A stretch of DNA of 64,000 nt, taken from contig AP018040.2 in assembly GCA_002356435.2 (NCBI GenBank), positions 1,364,001-1,428,000 on the forward strand, in the 5' to 3' direction. This document shows, one piece after another, positions 8,826 through 16,985 of the stretch. The translations under genes and the position numbers were made by a program. Positions within the stretch are counted from its first letter, which is position 1; each line of letters begins with the position of its first letter. Origin of the DNA: Petrimonas sp. IBARAKI. GTDB lineage: Bacteria; Bacteroidota; Bacteroidia; Bacteroidales; Dysgonomonadaceae. Under the pieces are notes generated by a model. That model saw only the letters and a list, made by a program, of their open reading frames with translations, searched no databases and was not told where the DNA came from.

Positions 8826-10280
8826 ATGAAAACAACTAAATTATTATTAGAAATTTTTTTAAGTGTATGTGTAGCATATGCTTTCCTCACGTCTTGTACA
8901 GATAGTGAATACGAACCTTTCAAGGAAGTACTGGTGATTGCATCTGAAACAGTTAAAACAAATGAGGGAATTGCATATTGGGTAAAAGTAAATGGAAGTG
9001 ACACATGGAAAATGATGCATACACAGATTGCAAATTTCAACCATGAAAGAGGGTACGAATATGTAGTTGAAGTGAGCGTAAAAAAAATTAAGGATCCAGG
9101 ACCAGATCAATCAAGTCACAAGTATACGCTTATAAAAATCATATCAAAAGAGAAGAAGGATTCAGAAGTTCCCCTTTTTACAACAGATTTCGCTGATCTT
9201 AAAAGTCGGAATGAGACTGCTTTCCCGAATGCCATCTGAGAAGTTGTGACTTTACCAGACGGGACGCAATTTGAAAAGGTAGATTCTTTTTATATTTATC
9301 AGGGAGATATAGTCCTGAATGAAGAACAGGTTAATACTTTATTCAACAGTAGTTCTGATACACGTTCCGGTATCTCTACAAGTTCTGTAAAGTATTGGCA
9401 TAGCCATAGAGTATATTATACTTTTGCTTCAGGATTTATTCTTAAACAAAATGTATATGATGCTATTCAGGAATGGGAGACAAAAACTAGTTTAAGATTT
9501 ATTGAAGGCACGGGATATGGTGATTATATTGAATTTTTTCATGGTGATGGAAATTATTCAAATTCAATAGGACGGAAAGATGGAAAACAAGTAATAAGCC
9601 TTTCAGAAACAGGCTCTAACACAGGGACAGCTATACATGAAATTGGTCACGCTGTTGGACTTATTCATGAATAGTGCAAAAATGACAGGGATGATTTTGT
9701 TACTATATTATGGCAAAATATTGATCCTAAGTATACTAGTCAGTTTAATTTATATCCTGCCGGAGCAATCAGAGATATAGGACCCTTTGATTTTTCTTCT
9801 GTAATGCTATACTCTTCTGATGCTTTTTCTGAAAACGGAAATCCAACAATGACAACAACAGATGGTTTTTTCTTTATCGGACAACGGGCATTTCTATCAG
9901 CAGGGGATGTGGAGGGGGTAAAGTCAGCATATGGACCTCCTTTTCATAATGAAAAAGAGACAGTTACTGTAATTAATGAATATGTATCAGGCTTGGATGA
10001 CTACAGCGAATACGATGTAGATTACACAATTTATTTTTATAACGACATAAATTGCGTGCAACGGTCATCATTAGTATATCCTCGGAATATAACTTATATT
10101 GAAGAAAGACACACATGCAATAGATACGGGGATAATATAAATGTATCCAGAACATATAGAAATATATTAGTACCCGCCGGTGCAACTTCATATAATCTGG
10201 GCACTGTTCGCAATATTGAACACTATATAATGAGTAATCCTAATGTAATTGATAGAACTATATATTATGTTTTAAAATAA
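8826..10280 (+). pseudogene. astacin-type (M12A) metalloprotease lipoprotein, broken by two in-frame stops
   Basis: One reading frame of 484 codons that keeps its phase throughout but is interrupted by TGA at 9237-9239 (codon 138) and TAG at 9672-9674 (codon 283). Segment 1 is a lipoprotein signal (lipobox L-T-S-C) and a DUF4377-like domain (residues about 25-115). Segment 2 leads to the zinc motif HEIGHAVGLIHE at codons 271-282. Segment 3 continues with C-K-N-D-R-D-D and the Met-turn SVMLY (codons 325-329), then a C-terminal domain. In astacins the residue after HExxHxxGxxHE is usually Gln; here it is TAG, one C-to-T change from CAG. There are no frameshifts, so decay is recent, or the stops are sequencing errors. 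Recoding is unlikely because two different stop codons are involved. The region is visibly AT-richer than its neighbours. Confidence 0.85.
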
Positions 10281-10298
10281 ATGTGAGGGTGATAATAA

Positions 10299-11078
10299 AT
10301 AAGTGTGCCTGAAAGTAATTTTAACGCCTTTAGGGAAACCCTTTATCAGCTTTCGCCTGAGCTTGATGGCCTTCGTTTGAACATTGCTATTGACGATGAC
10401 GGTAAATCATTCTGGGTGTTACGGTGTAAAGTCCGTTCCAGGATTGTAGCGGATGGCATCACCGATCCCGGCTTCGACGCGTCAAAAATTGGTAAATACC
10501 TGAAAGCAGATGAGGTCAATGAAATGATCGGACGTGACGATACTGTTTTTGTGGACATGCGTAACCATTATGAATACGAGGTAGGGCATTTTGAAAATGC
10601 ACTGGAAGTCTCTTCCAATACTTTTCGCGAACAATTGCCGATGGCTGTGGAAATGTTGAAAGAAAACAAGGATAAAAATATCGTGATGTACTGTACCGGA
10701 GGCATACGGTGTGAGAAAGCCAGCGCTTACCTGCGTTACAAAGGCTTTCCCCACGTATTTCACGTAGAAGGCGGTGTGATAGAATATGCCCGTAAAGCCA
10801 GGGAACAATGTTTGCCGTTGAAATTTATCGGAAAAAACTTCGTGTTTGATGAGCGTTTGGGAGAGCGGATTACCGATGATATCATCGCTCAATGCCATCA
10901 ATGTGGTAAGCCTTGCGACAACCATACCAATTGTAACAACGACGGATGCCACCTGTTGTTTATTCAGTGCGATGAGTGTAAAAACAAGTACGACGGCTGT
11001 TGCAGTGATGAATGTAAGGAAGAGTTTCATTTGCCCGAAGAAGAACAACGGGCACGTCGTGCAGGAAGAGTCAATTAA
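10299..11078 (+). pseudogene. trhO: 5'-truncated tRNA uridine(34) hydroxylase (rhodanese family)
   Basis: Residues from the GTG at 10305 onward match TrhO/YceA very closely: a short end of the N-terminal domain (S-N-F-N-A-F-R), a rhodanese domain with catalytic C130 in C-T-G-G-I-R-C-E-K, and the C-terminal Cys-rich region (CHQCG, CDECK, CCSDEC). Full-length TrhO has about 95 more N-terminal residues. The two codons ahead of GTG still read I-S, giving the family motif ISVP, but they are preceded by a TAA, and the missing domain is not present upstream. The truncation falls directly behind the broken astacin gene. A shortened 257-residue protein could still be made from GTG or ATG-like starts, but it lacks the domain needed for normal tRNA binding, so loss of function is likely. 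Confidence 0.75.
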
Positions 11079-11085
11079 CTCCCAC

Positions 11086-11880
11086 TTATCTTACAGAGTA
11101 GGTATGCACGCTTCTCTCCCGGGCAGATGGCAGGTAATTGATTCCGTACCAGCATACCTGAAGCAGGATAAAGGCCAAAAGGAGAATAGTCATCGATGTC
11201 TTATTTTTCGATGTTTTCAGGAGCCGGTAATGGATGTAGACCAGGTATCCGAGCCACGTAGCGGCTGCCCACGTCTCTTTCGGATCCCAGCTCCAGTAAT
11301 GTCCCCAGGCTTCTTTTGCCCAGACCGCCCCCATTAGCATGCCCATCGTAACAAAAGCAACACCCACATACACCAGGTTGTCGGTCATATCCATGATACG
11401 TTCTTTGTCCTGGAGTTTTTCCTCCCGGAACAGGTAGTACAGGGCGACCAGCGTTACCGCTCCCAGAATGGCGTAAGAAAACATATAGATAATAACGTGC
11501 GGGGCAAACCACGGACTTTGCAGGGCAGGCATCAACACCTTATTGTGGATATCGGGTTTAGCGATGTTCACAACGATAAAAACCGCCGAAAGGATGGTGC
11601 TGAACGATAATATCCATTTGTATCCCCAACGCTGGTAAGTTATCAGTCCGGCAACCGGCAGAAAAAAGGAATACCACAACCGGGTTTCACCCATCGTGCG
11701 CAACGGCGGCCGTTCCAGGGATATCCACATACCGAGGATAAACGAGAAGAACACTCCCTGGCCTAAAACCGTAAACAAAGTCGGTAGCGTTTTTTTAGGT
11801 CTTCTTAGTGCCCATGCCGACGCTACTGTCCAAAGCAAAACTGATGGTATGGCAAAAAAGATAAAATGGTCCCAGGTCAT
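11086..11880 (-). CDS. ccsA: cytochrome c assembly protein, CcsA/CcmC type
   Basis: Integral membrane haem handling protein of the system II cytochrome c maturation machinery, delivering haem to apocytochromes outside the membrane. The start at 11880 (MTWDHF) is chosen because the upstream in-frame codons overlap ccsB; this gives 264 residues with about eight membrane segments. The tryptophan-rich WWD region is clear, WGHYWSWDPKETW, flanked by conserved histidines. It is the last gene of nrfH-nrfA-ccsB-ccsA (7-base gap from ccsB), so its main client is probably the NrfHA multihaem pair. It converges on the truncated trhO. Confidence 0.9.
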   Translation of the reverse strand: MTWDHFIFFAIPSVLLWTVASAWALRRPKKTLPTLFTVLGQGVFFSFILGMWISLERPPLRTMGETRLWYSFFLPVAGLITYQRWGYKWILSFSTILSAVFIVVNIAKPDIHNKVLMPALQSPWFAPHVIIYMFSYAILGAVTLVALYYLFREEKLQDKERIMDMTDNLVYVGVAFVTMGMLMGAVWAKEAWGHYWSWDPKETWAAATWLGYLVYIHYRLLKTSKNKTSMTILLLAFILLQVCWYGINYLPSARERSVHTYSVR

Positions 11881-11887
11881 GTTCAAT

Positions 11888-13162
11888 TTATGATTTACGA
11901 TTTTTTTTAGGCCCTGCAATAAACAGGAACAGTGCTCCGGCCAGCAACATGAAAATACCGGTGTAAACTACCGGTAACCAGGGGTCTCGAACGAGTTCGA
12001 AAACACTGGTTTTGGAATATTTGCCCATTTTTTCGTCGTAACTGTACTGGTAGATAATCCAGTCTTCTATTGACAAAGGTTTGTTCACTTCGATATTCGC
12101 TTTTTTCCTGTGTCCGGCTTCCGTGAAAACAGTGACTTGTGAAGTGTATTTCTTCACTTCCTGCACGGGCATTGCCACACTGGAGGTTTCATCGATGTAC
12201 AATACCTGATAGGGAAACAAATAACTTCCGTTGCTTACCCAGCCTTCAACAGGTGCTTTTAAAGACGGGTTGGTTACCCATACTTTCAAGGCAGTGGCTG
12301 CTCCGTCCATAAGCATAGGTACAACACTTGTAAAGGCAGAGTCCCTTACTACAGCCGCTTGCGGAATATATTCGAGCACTTCGATAGTATTTCCGTTTAG
12401 TTGAGTTGGTTTGCCCAACCCTTCAAACATGTACGATCCGGGACGGTTTACGGGCAGGATTTTTCCCGTGCGATTATCAATGACAACCAGTTTTGGTGGA
12501 TATTCTTCTATTATAAACGTATCCAGTTCAATAGCTACAGGAAGCTCCTTGAGGTTACCCAGAGCATCGTGTGCACGCCATTCTGTGTTCCCTTCCACAA
12601 CCGTCATGGTGTACCGTTGCATGTCGCCGCTTCCCAACAGGCCGCCCCCCAGAGCAAAAAACAATCCTAGGTGGTTGAGGTAGAATCCGATCAGCCTCCA
12701 CGATTGAGATTTGCGGGTTTTTCTCAGCACTGTGAGTCCTAGAATTACCAGGATGTAAAAACAGAGAAGCACGAATGCCCATGAAGTTGTCATCCGGTAC
12801 CATCCCATCCGGCTGAAAATGTTGTTCGGCAGATGTTCCTGCGGTTCGTGTATAGTGAACTGAGGTGTCAGCCCCAGAATGACGATAGACAACAGCACCA
12901 CAAGCATAGCCGGAACGGTTGACCTTGCGCCCGACAACCAGCGGACAACGTGATTGTCTCTCAGCAGAAAGTGGCAACAAAGAAGCCCTGCAACCAGCAG
13001 GGCCCCGACGGTGGTATTTACAGGGGAACGGAAATCAGCGGGGCGAATATTGCCGAGCAGGAGCTGCAGCAGGAGTCCTGTCAGTGCAATGCCTCCGGCA
13101 ACTATAAATCCTTCGGTGTAGCTCCACGGTTTCTCCCATATTCTTCGAGCGTCTTTGTTCAT
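11888..13162 (-). CDS. ccsB: cytochrome c biogenesis protein, CcsB/ResB type
   Basis: Membrane partner of CcsA in system II cytochrome c maturation, holding apocytochrome and helping haem ligation. 424 residues with membrane segments near 18-36, 52-66, 84-100, 127-145 and 160-176, then a large periplasmic part (about 180-390) and a final membrane segment at 395-415, the ResB layout. A conserved histidine lies in L-N-H-L-G-L-F. It sits 22 bases after nrfA and 7 bases before ccsA in the same operon. In many Bacteroidota the two parts are fused; here they are separate genes. Confidence 0.87.
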   Translation of the reverse strand: MNKDARRIWEKPWSYTEGFIVAGGIALTGLLLQLLLGNIRPADFRSPVNTTVGALLVAGLLCCHFLLRDNHVVRWLSGARSTVPAMLVVLLSIVILGLTPQFTIHEPQEHLPNNIFSRMGWYRMTTSWAFVLLCFYILVILGLTVLRKTRKSQSWRLIGFYLNHLGLFFALGGGLLGSGDMQRYTMTVVEGNTEWRAHDALGNLKELPVAIELDTFIIEEYPPKLVVIDNRTGKILPVNRPGSYMFEGLGKPTQLNGNTIEVLEYIPQAAVVRDSAFTSVVPMLMDGAATALKVWVTNPSLKAPVEGWVSNGSYLFPYQVLYIDETSSVAMPVQEVKKYTSQVTVFTEAGHRKKANIEVNKPLSIEDWIIYQYSYDEKMGKYSKTSVFELVRDPWLPVVYTGIFMLLAGALFLFIAGPKKNRKS

Positions 13163-13184
13163 AATTACCCGTGACGATGCCGTT

Positions 13185-14681
13185 TTATCTTCTGCTCACC
13201 AACCGGTTATTGGCTTTAGCTGTTTCCAGCCATTTGGGGACAACCGTTTCCATGAATTGCTTTTTTGCTTCTCTTTCCTGCCGCATGTCCAGACCGATAT
13301 AAGCTTGTGCTTTTTCTTTGGTGGAGATGTCGGGCATGGGGACATCGCCGATGTAGCCGAGTTGCGCCAATACTTTAGAGAGGACGAAACGGGCTTTGTG
13401 GGCACGGTCGAGACTCATGGAGAGAATCCGCTGGAATTCAACCGGAGAGTGAAAAGAACCGCCATGCGAGGCTACGGCATAATCCCAACGCCATTGCGAT
13501 TGACGAAGAAGTTGCAGCACCTCTTCCATTTGTGCTTCTGTAGCCCCTTTCTCCCAGGCAAATTTTGCTTCGATGTGGGCGGTTGCCAGTTCCTTTTCAA
13601 CCCTGTTTCGGATTTCGTTAGCGCTGCGCTGACGCTCGAAGACTGCGGTACGTAAGGTCTCTTCGCTTTCACGGTGGCAAACCTGGCAAGTGTTGTTGAT
13701 GCTTGCCAACGGACTTCTTACGTGGTGACTGGTGTATTTAACGCCGCCTTCCGATACGTAAGGCATGTGGCAATCGGCACACGAAACACCCCGTTGGGCA
13801 TGAATGCCGGTTTTGTATATTTCGTAATCGGGATGTTGTGCTTTAATGATGGGGGCGCGGCTGAGCTTATGGGTATAGTCGGCAAACCGGATGCTGTCGT
13901 AATATTGTTCACCACCTTCCACGGTCAACCCATTGTGCCAGGGGAAAATAAGGTATTTCCCTTCGGGAGAGAAATAATACTCCACGTGGCATTGGGCGCA
14001 AGCCAGCGAACGCATTTCCTGTTGCGAAACCTTGTGGATGTCCTGGCCACTGTTTCTGAATCCTTCGATCAGTCCCGGACGGCTGATTTTAAGGTTCATG
14101 GTTTCAGCCTCGTGACAATCGGCACAACCGATGGGGTTTACCACTTCTTGTCCCAACGAGGCCCACGTGCCTTTGTAATATTCGGCAATTCCTAGCGAAT
14201 CCATCAGGCGGGGAACATCGGGACTTTTACAAGTCCAGCAGGTTGCCGGCTGCGGACCTTCATCGGAAGACATGGGTGCACCTGTCCGTAACGTGTGGTG
14301 GATATCTTCTACCGCATGCATGTGTCCCCTGGGAGTTCCATAGTCTTTCGAGAAAGCATACCCCGCCCAAAGAATCACCATTTCGGGACGTTGCGCCAGT
14401 ACGTCCACCACGCTGCTTCCGTTAAATTCACTTTGAAAGGTGGTGTCAGCGGTTTTTATCCAGGATTCGTATTCACGCGGGTAGTTTTCTGCGAAAATTT
14501 CGTTTCTCGACTCAATGCCGGTGATATTCACTTTTTTGTTGTTTAGGATACTTACCACTTCAGCCCTGCGTTGAGTGATGGATGCGGCAAGCATTCCCAA
14601 TAAAAAGACTATTCCAACCGTAACGAAGAATAAAAGCCAGGCTACCCAGGGTTTCATCTTTCTGTTATCATTACTACTCAT
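13185..14681 (-). CDS. nrfA: ammonia-forming cytochrome c nitrite reductase
   Basis: Periplasmic pentahaem enzyme reducing nitrite to ammonium with six electrons. 498 residues with an N-terminal signal anchor (residues 11-34). The five haem sites are all present: the special active-site C-W-T-C-K (148-152) with lysine as ligand, then CxxCH at 186-190, 228-232, 301-305 and 332-336. The Y-Y-F after the third site and the QHPDYE segment around 282-287 match the active-site and calcium-binding regions. It lies 26 bases after nrfH, its membrane electron donor, and is followed by ccsBA for haem attachment. Confidence 0.97.
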   Translation of the reverse strand: MSSNDNRKMKPWVAWLLFFVTVGIVFLLGMLAASITQRRAEVVSILNNKKVNITGIESRNEIFAENYPREYESWIKTADTTFQSEFNGSSVVDVLAQRPEMVILWAGYAFSKDYGTPRGHMHAVEDIHHTLRTGAPMSSDEGPQPATCWTCKSPDVPRLMDSLGIAEYYKGTWASLGQEVVNPIGCADCHEAETMNLKISRPGLIEGFRNSGQDIHKVSQQEMRSLACAQCHVEYYFSPEGKYLIFPWHNGLTVEGGEQYYDSIRFADYTHKLSRAPIIKAQHPDYEIYKTGIHAQRGVSCADCHMPYVSEGGVKYTSHHVRSPLASINNTCQVCHRESEETLRTAVFERQRSANEIRNRVEKELATAHIEAKFAWEKGATEAQMEEVLQLLRQSQWRWDYAVASHGGSFHSPVEFQRILSMSLDRAHKARFVLSKVLAQLGYIGDVPMPDISTKEKAQAYIGLDMRQEREAKKQFMETVVPKWLETAKANNRLVSRR

Positions 14682-14707
14682 AGGGATAAATTTGCGGGTT
14701 ATTTATT

Positions 14708-15313
14708 TTATTTTATCTGATTTCTTTTCATGGCTGTACTTAGCCAGTCTGGCACATGGGTGTCTGGCATCGGTACATGTGAATGGGGAGTGGACACTTC
14801 CGAGCGGCTTCTCGTGTGAGGAACATCCCTGTGGCAATCCCAGCAGGCATTTCCTCCCATTTCCTTCATCTCTTTATAGCCCATTCTTCCGGTATTTACA
14901 AACTCCTGATTAAGCTGTGTGTGACAACGGATGCAATTGTCCATGATGACCTCAGAACTGGCTTCTATGGTTTGCAGGGCTGTCTTCTCGCCTCTCAGTG
15001 TAAAAACGGCGGAGTGACGAAGCCCATCCTTGGCTTTAAAAAAATACTTATTCACGATATTGTTGTGCGGAACATGGCAGTCGTTACAGGTGGTGTTCCG
15101 GGCGTGTGAACTGTGGGTCCAAGTGGCGTAATAAGGACTCATCACGTGGCAGTTAACACAGGTTCTGGGGTTGTCGGATAAATAACTGTAGGCGCGAGAG
15201 GTGAAAAAAGTATAGATAAACAACCCTGCAAACGCTCCCACGATGATGATTGCCGGGTATTTCCAGCCTCCTCTGGGTTTTATCTCGTTCCAAATGTGCG
15301 TTAGTTTTCCCAT
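14708..15313 (-). CDS. nrfH: NrfH tetrahaem quinol dehydrogenase subunit
   Basis: Membrane-anchored NapC/NirT family cytochrome that takes electrons from menaquinol and passes them to NrfA. 201 residues, one N-terminal membrane helix at about 20-37, then four CxxCH haem sites at C52-H56, C76-H80, C127-H131 and C157-H161. The C-terminal tail rich in His and Pro is typical of Bacteroidota members. First gene of the operon; a -7 box at 15362-15369 on this strand and an FNR-like dyad lie upstream. Confidence 0.95.
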   Translation of the reverse strand: MGKLTHIWNEIKPRGGWKYPAIIIVGAFAGLFIYTFFTSRAYSYLSDNPRTCVNCHVMSPYYATWTHSSHARNTTCNDCHVPHNNIVNKYFFKAKDGLRHSAVFTLRGEKTALQTIEASSEVIMDNCIRCHTQLNQEFVNTGRMGYKEMKEMGGNACWDCHRDVPHTRSRSEVSTPHSHVPMPDTHVPDWLSTAMKRNQIK

Positions 15314-15361
15314 GATAATTTAGCTTGAAACTAGAGTTTCTCCACTTCAATACAAAAAAAG

Positions 15362-15369
15362 CGAATTTA
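15362..15369 (-). promoter_or_regulatory. -7 box of the nrf operon
   Basis: On the minus strand this reads TAAATTCG, one base off the TAnnTTTG consensus, 48 bases upstream of nrfH. Its ten-base context mirrors the box of the divergent crp-type gene (TTAAATTCGC versus TTATATTCGC), which raises confidence that both are real. Confidence 0.5.
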
Positions 15370-15382
15370 ACTGTAAAAGAAT

Positions 15383-15396
15383 GTAATATTTATTAC
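15383..15396. promoter_or_regulatory. FNR-type dyad GTAAT-N4-ATTAC in the nrfH/crp intergenic region
   Basis: Perfect inverted repeat GTAATATTTATTAC, a 5-N4-5 dyad, the same geometry as sites of FNR/DNR-class regulators. It sits between the two divergent -7 boxes (13 bases from the left, 18 from the right). The adjacent gene at 15441 encodes a Crp/Fnr-family protein, so this is a likely operator for control of nrf and for autoregulation. Confidence 0.6.
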
Positions 15397-15414
15397 GAAT
15401 TGAGAAAAAATAGT

Positions 15415-15422
15415 TATATTCG
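15415..15422 (+). promoter_or_regulatory. -7 box of the Crp/Fnr-type regulator gene
   Basis: TATATTCG, one base off TAnnTTTG, 18 bases before the ATG at 15441; mirrored by the nrf box on the other strand. Confidence 0.5.
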
Positions 15423-15440
15423 CTAATTACAATTAATCCT

Positions 15441-16121
15441 ATGAACCCTCAACATTCAGAGTTTTTTCAAACTATTTTTCAATGCCCGCTGTGCAATTCT
15501 ATTCCTGTGGAAGAAAGAGCCGACTTTTTACGCGACGTACGTTATAGCATAAAACGATACGGGAAAGGAGATATGCTGGTAGCGCAAGGATCAGTTTATG
15601 AGATGCTTTACATCGTTGTAAAAGGTGAAGTCGTCACAGAGATGTCTGATGAGAAAGGGGAGTTCGTAAAAATGGAACTGATCAGGGCCCCCAATCCCCT
15701 GGCAACCGGTTTTTTGTTTGCTACCGACAATATTTCACCGGTTACAGCATTGGCGAAAACCGATTGTGTGGTAATTCTTATTCCCAAAGATAATGTGTTT
15801 CTTTTGATGAGCAAGTACCGGGATTTTATGAAAGCGTTTTTAGCGTATATTTCGAACAAGGTAGCTTTTTTATCGGAAAAGTTAAGGCTTGCATCGTTGC
15901 GGACTATACGTGCCAAGCTGGGGTATTACCTTTTGAAAGAATCGAGGGGTGAACAGGAGTTTCAATTGAAGATGTCGAAAGAAGAGTTGTCGCGCTTGTT
16001 GGGTGTTTCACGGCCGGCATTGGTAAATGTTATGATGCAGATGGCGGATGAAGGGCTCATCGGCGTGGATAGACGAAAAATCCTGATAAAAGACAGGATA
16101 GCCTTGCAGCGCTTGTTTTAA
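15441..16121 (+). CDS. Crp/Fnr-family transcriptional regulator, probable nrf regulator
   Basis: 226 residues: an N-terminal cyclic-nucleotide-binding-like beta barrel (about 20-125), a long dimerisation helix (about 128-155), and a Crp-type helix-turn-helix (about 170-210; MSKEELSRLLGVSRPALVNV). The N-terminal pair C15-P-L-C18 and a further cysteine near 107 are too few for a classical FNR iron-sulphur cluster, so an HcpR/DNR-like haem or nitrosative-stress sensor is as likely. Divergent to nrfHA with a shared dyad, which points to nitrite, nitric oxide or oxygen control of ammonification. The effector is inference. Confidence 0.85.
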   Translation: MNPQHSEFFQTIFQCPLCNSIPVEERADFLRDVRYSIKRYGKGDMLVAQGSVYEMLYIVVKGEVVTEMSDEKGEFVKMELIRAPNPLATGFLFATDNISPVTALAKTDCVVILIPKDNVFLLMSKYRDFMKAFLAYISNKVAFLSEKLRLASLRTIRAKLGYYLLKESRGEQEFQLKMSKEELSRLLGVSRPALVNVMMQMADEGLIGVDRRKILIKDRIALQRLF

Positions 16122-16138
16122 ATTATTTAAATGTCAAT

Positions 16139-16912
16139 ATGAAACAATTACTTATTATTCTCGTATTCACATTGGTCTCTTCCGCTGCTTTTGCGCAGCA
16201 AGAAGAGTATCAGAAGAAGACGTATGTTTCTTCCGAAAACGATACGTTGCTCTACAGGGAGTTAGTGCCTGAAAAATTGATACTGAATCAAAGCTATCCT
16301 TTGGTGATTTTTCTTCATGGTGCGGGAGAACGTGGAAACGATAACGAAGCACAACTGCGTCACGGTGGAAATATGTTTACAAATCCGGTGAATCGGGAAA
16401 AATATCCCGCTTTTGTGATCTTTCCTCAATGTCCCCAAGAAGACTTTTGGGCACCAAGAAACCGTTCGGCGGCCGCAGGAGAAAACCCTTTTAATCAGAA
16501 TCCTCCTGTGTCTAAGGCGTTGAGCCTGGTAAAAAAAATTCTGGATGAAGCGATTGAGAAATATCCTGTGGATAGAAACAGAATTTACGTAGCCGGACTT
16601 TCGATGGGAGGGATGGGAACATTTGATATGTTGTGCCGATACCCTGATCTTTTTGCTGCCGCAATCCCCATCTGCGGGGGAGTAAGCACCGAAAGGCTGA
16701 GGAAAATTAAAACCAAAACAAATATTCGAATTTTTCACGGTGATGCCGATACAGTTGTTCCGGTTACCTATTCCCGTGAGGCATATAAGACTCTCAAGCA
16801 AAACAGGGCTAGCGTTGAATATATTGAATATCCGGGTGTAAATCATGACCGTTGGACTCCTGCATTCAACGAAGATGATTTCATGGCATGGCTTTTCAGT
16901 AAAAGAAAGTGA
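16139..16912 (+). CDS. secreted alpha/beta hydrolase (esterase/dienelactone hydrolase-like)
   Basis: 257 residues with a cleavable signal peptide ending A-F-A-Q (residues 1-20). The catalytic triad is readable: S155 in G-L-S-M-G-G, D204 in G-D-A-D-T-V-V-P, H236 in N-H-D-R-W; the oxyanion-side H60-G-A-G-E-R-G motif is typical of the PHB-depolymerase/prolyl-oligopeptidase-like esterases of Bacteroidota. It acts in the periplasm or outside, probably on ester bonds of carbohydrate or polyester substrates. It starts 17 bases after the regulator gene, so it may share its transcript. Substrate unknown. Confidence 0.82.
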   Translation: MKQLLIILVFTLVSSAAFAQQEEYQKKTYVSSENDTLLYRELVPEKLILNQSYPLVIFLHGAGERGNDNEAQLRHGGNMFTNPVNREKYPAFVIFPQCPQEDFWAPRNRSAAAGENPFNQNPPVSKALSLVKKILDEAIEKYPVDRNRIYVAGLSMGGMGTFDMLCRYPDLFAAAIPICGGVSTERLRKIKTKTNIRIFHGDADTVVPVTYSREAYKTLKQNRASVEYIEYPGVNHDRWTPAFNEDDFMAWLFSKRK

Positions 16913-16985
16913 AGATTGACTCTTTTGAAAAAGCAACTTTTCCGCCGGTCGTTTGTTTACACTCTGTAGAAAATAGTATTTAACA

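Noticed and set aside
8826-10280. Stop-codon recoding (selenocysteine or pyrrolysine) in the astacin gene
   Set aside because: One stop is TGA and the other TAG, no SECIS-like hairpin was noticed after the TGA, and Gln is the expected residue at the TAG.
12401-14546. Several plus-strand open frames opposite ccsB and nrfA
   Set aside because: They overlap genes with clear haem motifs and membrane layout and have no motif of their own.
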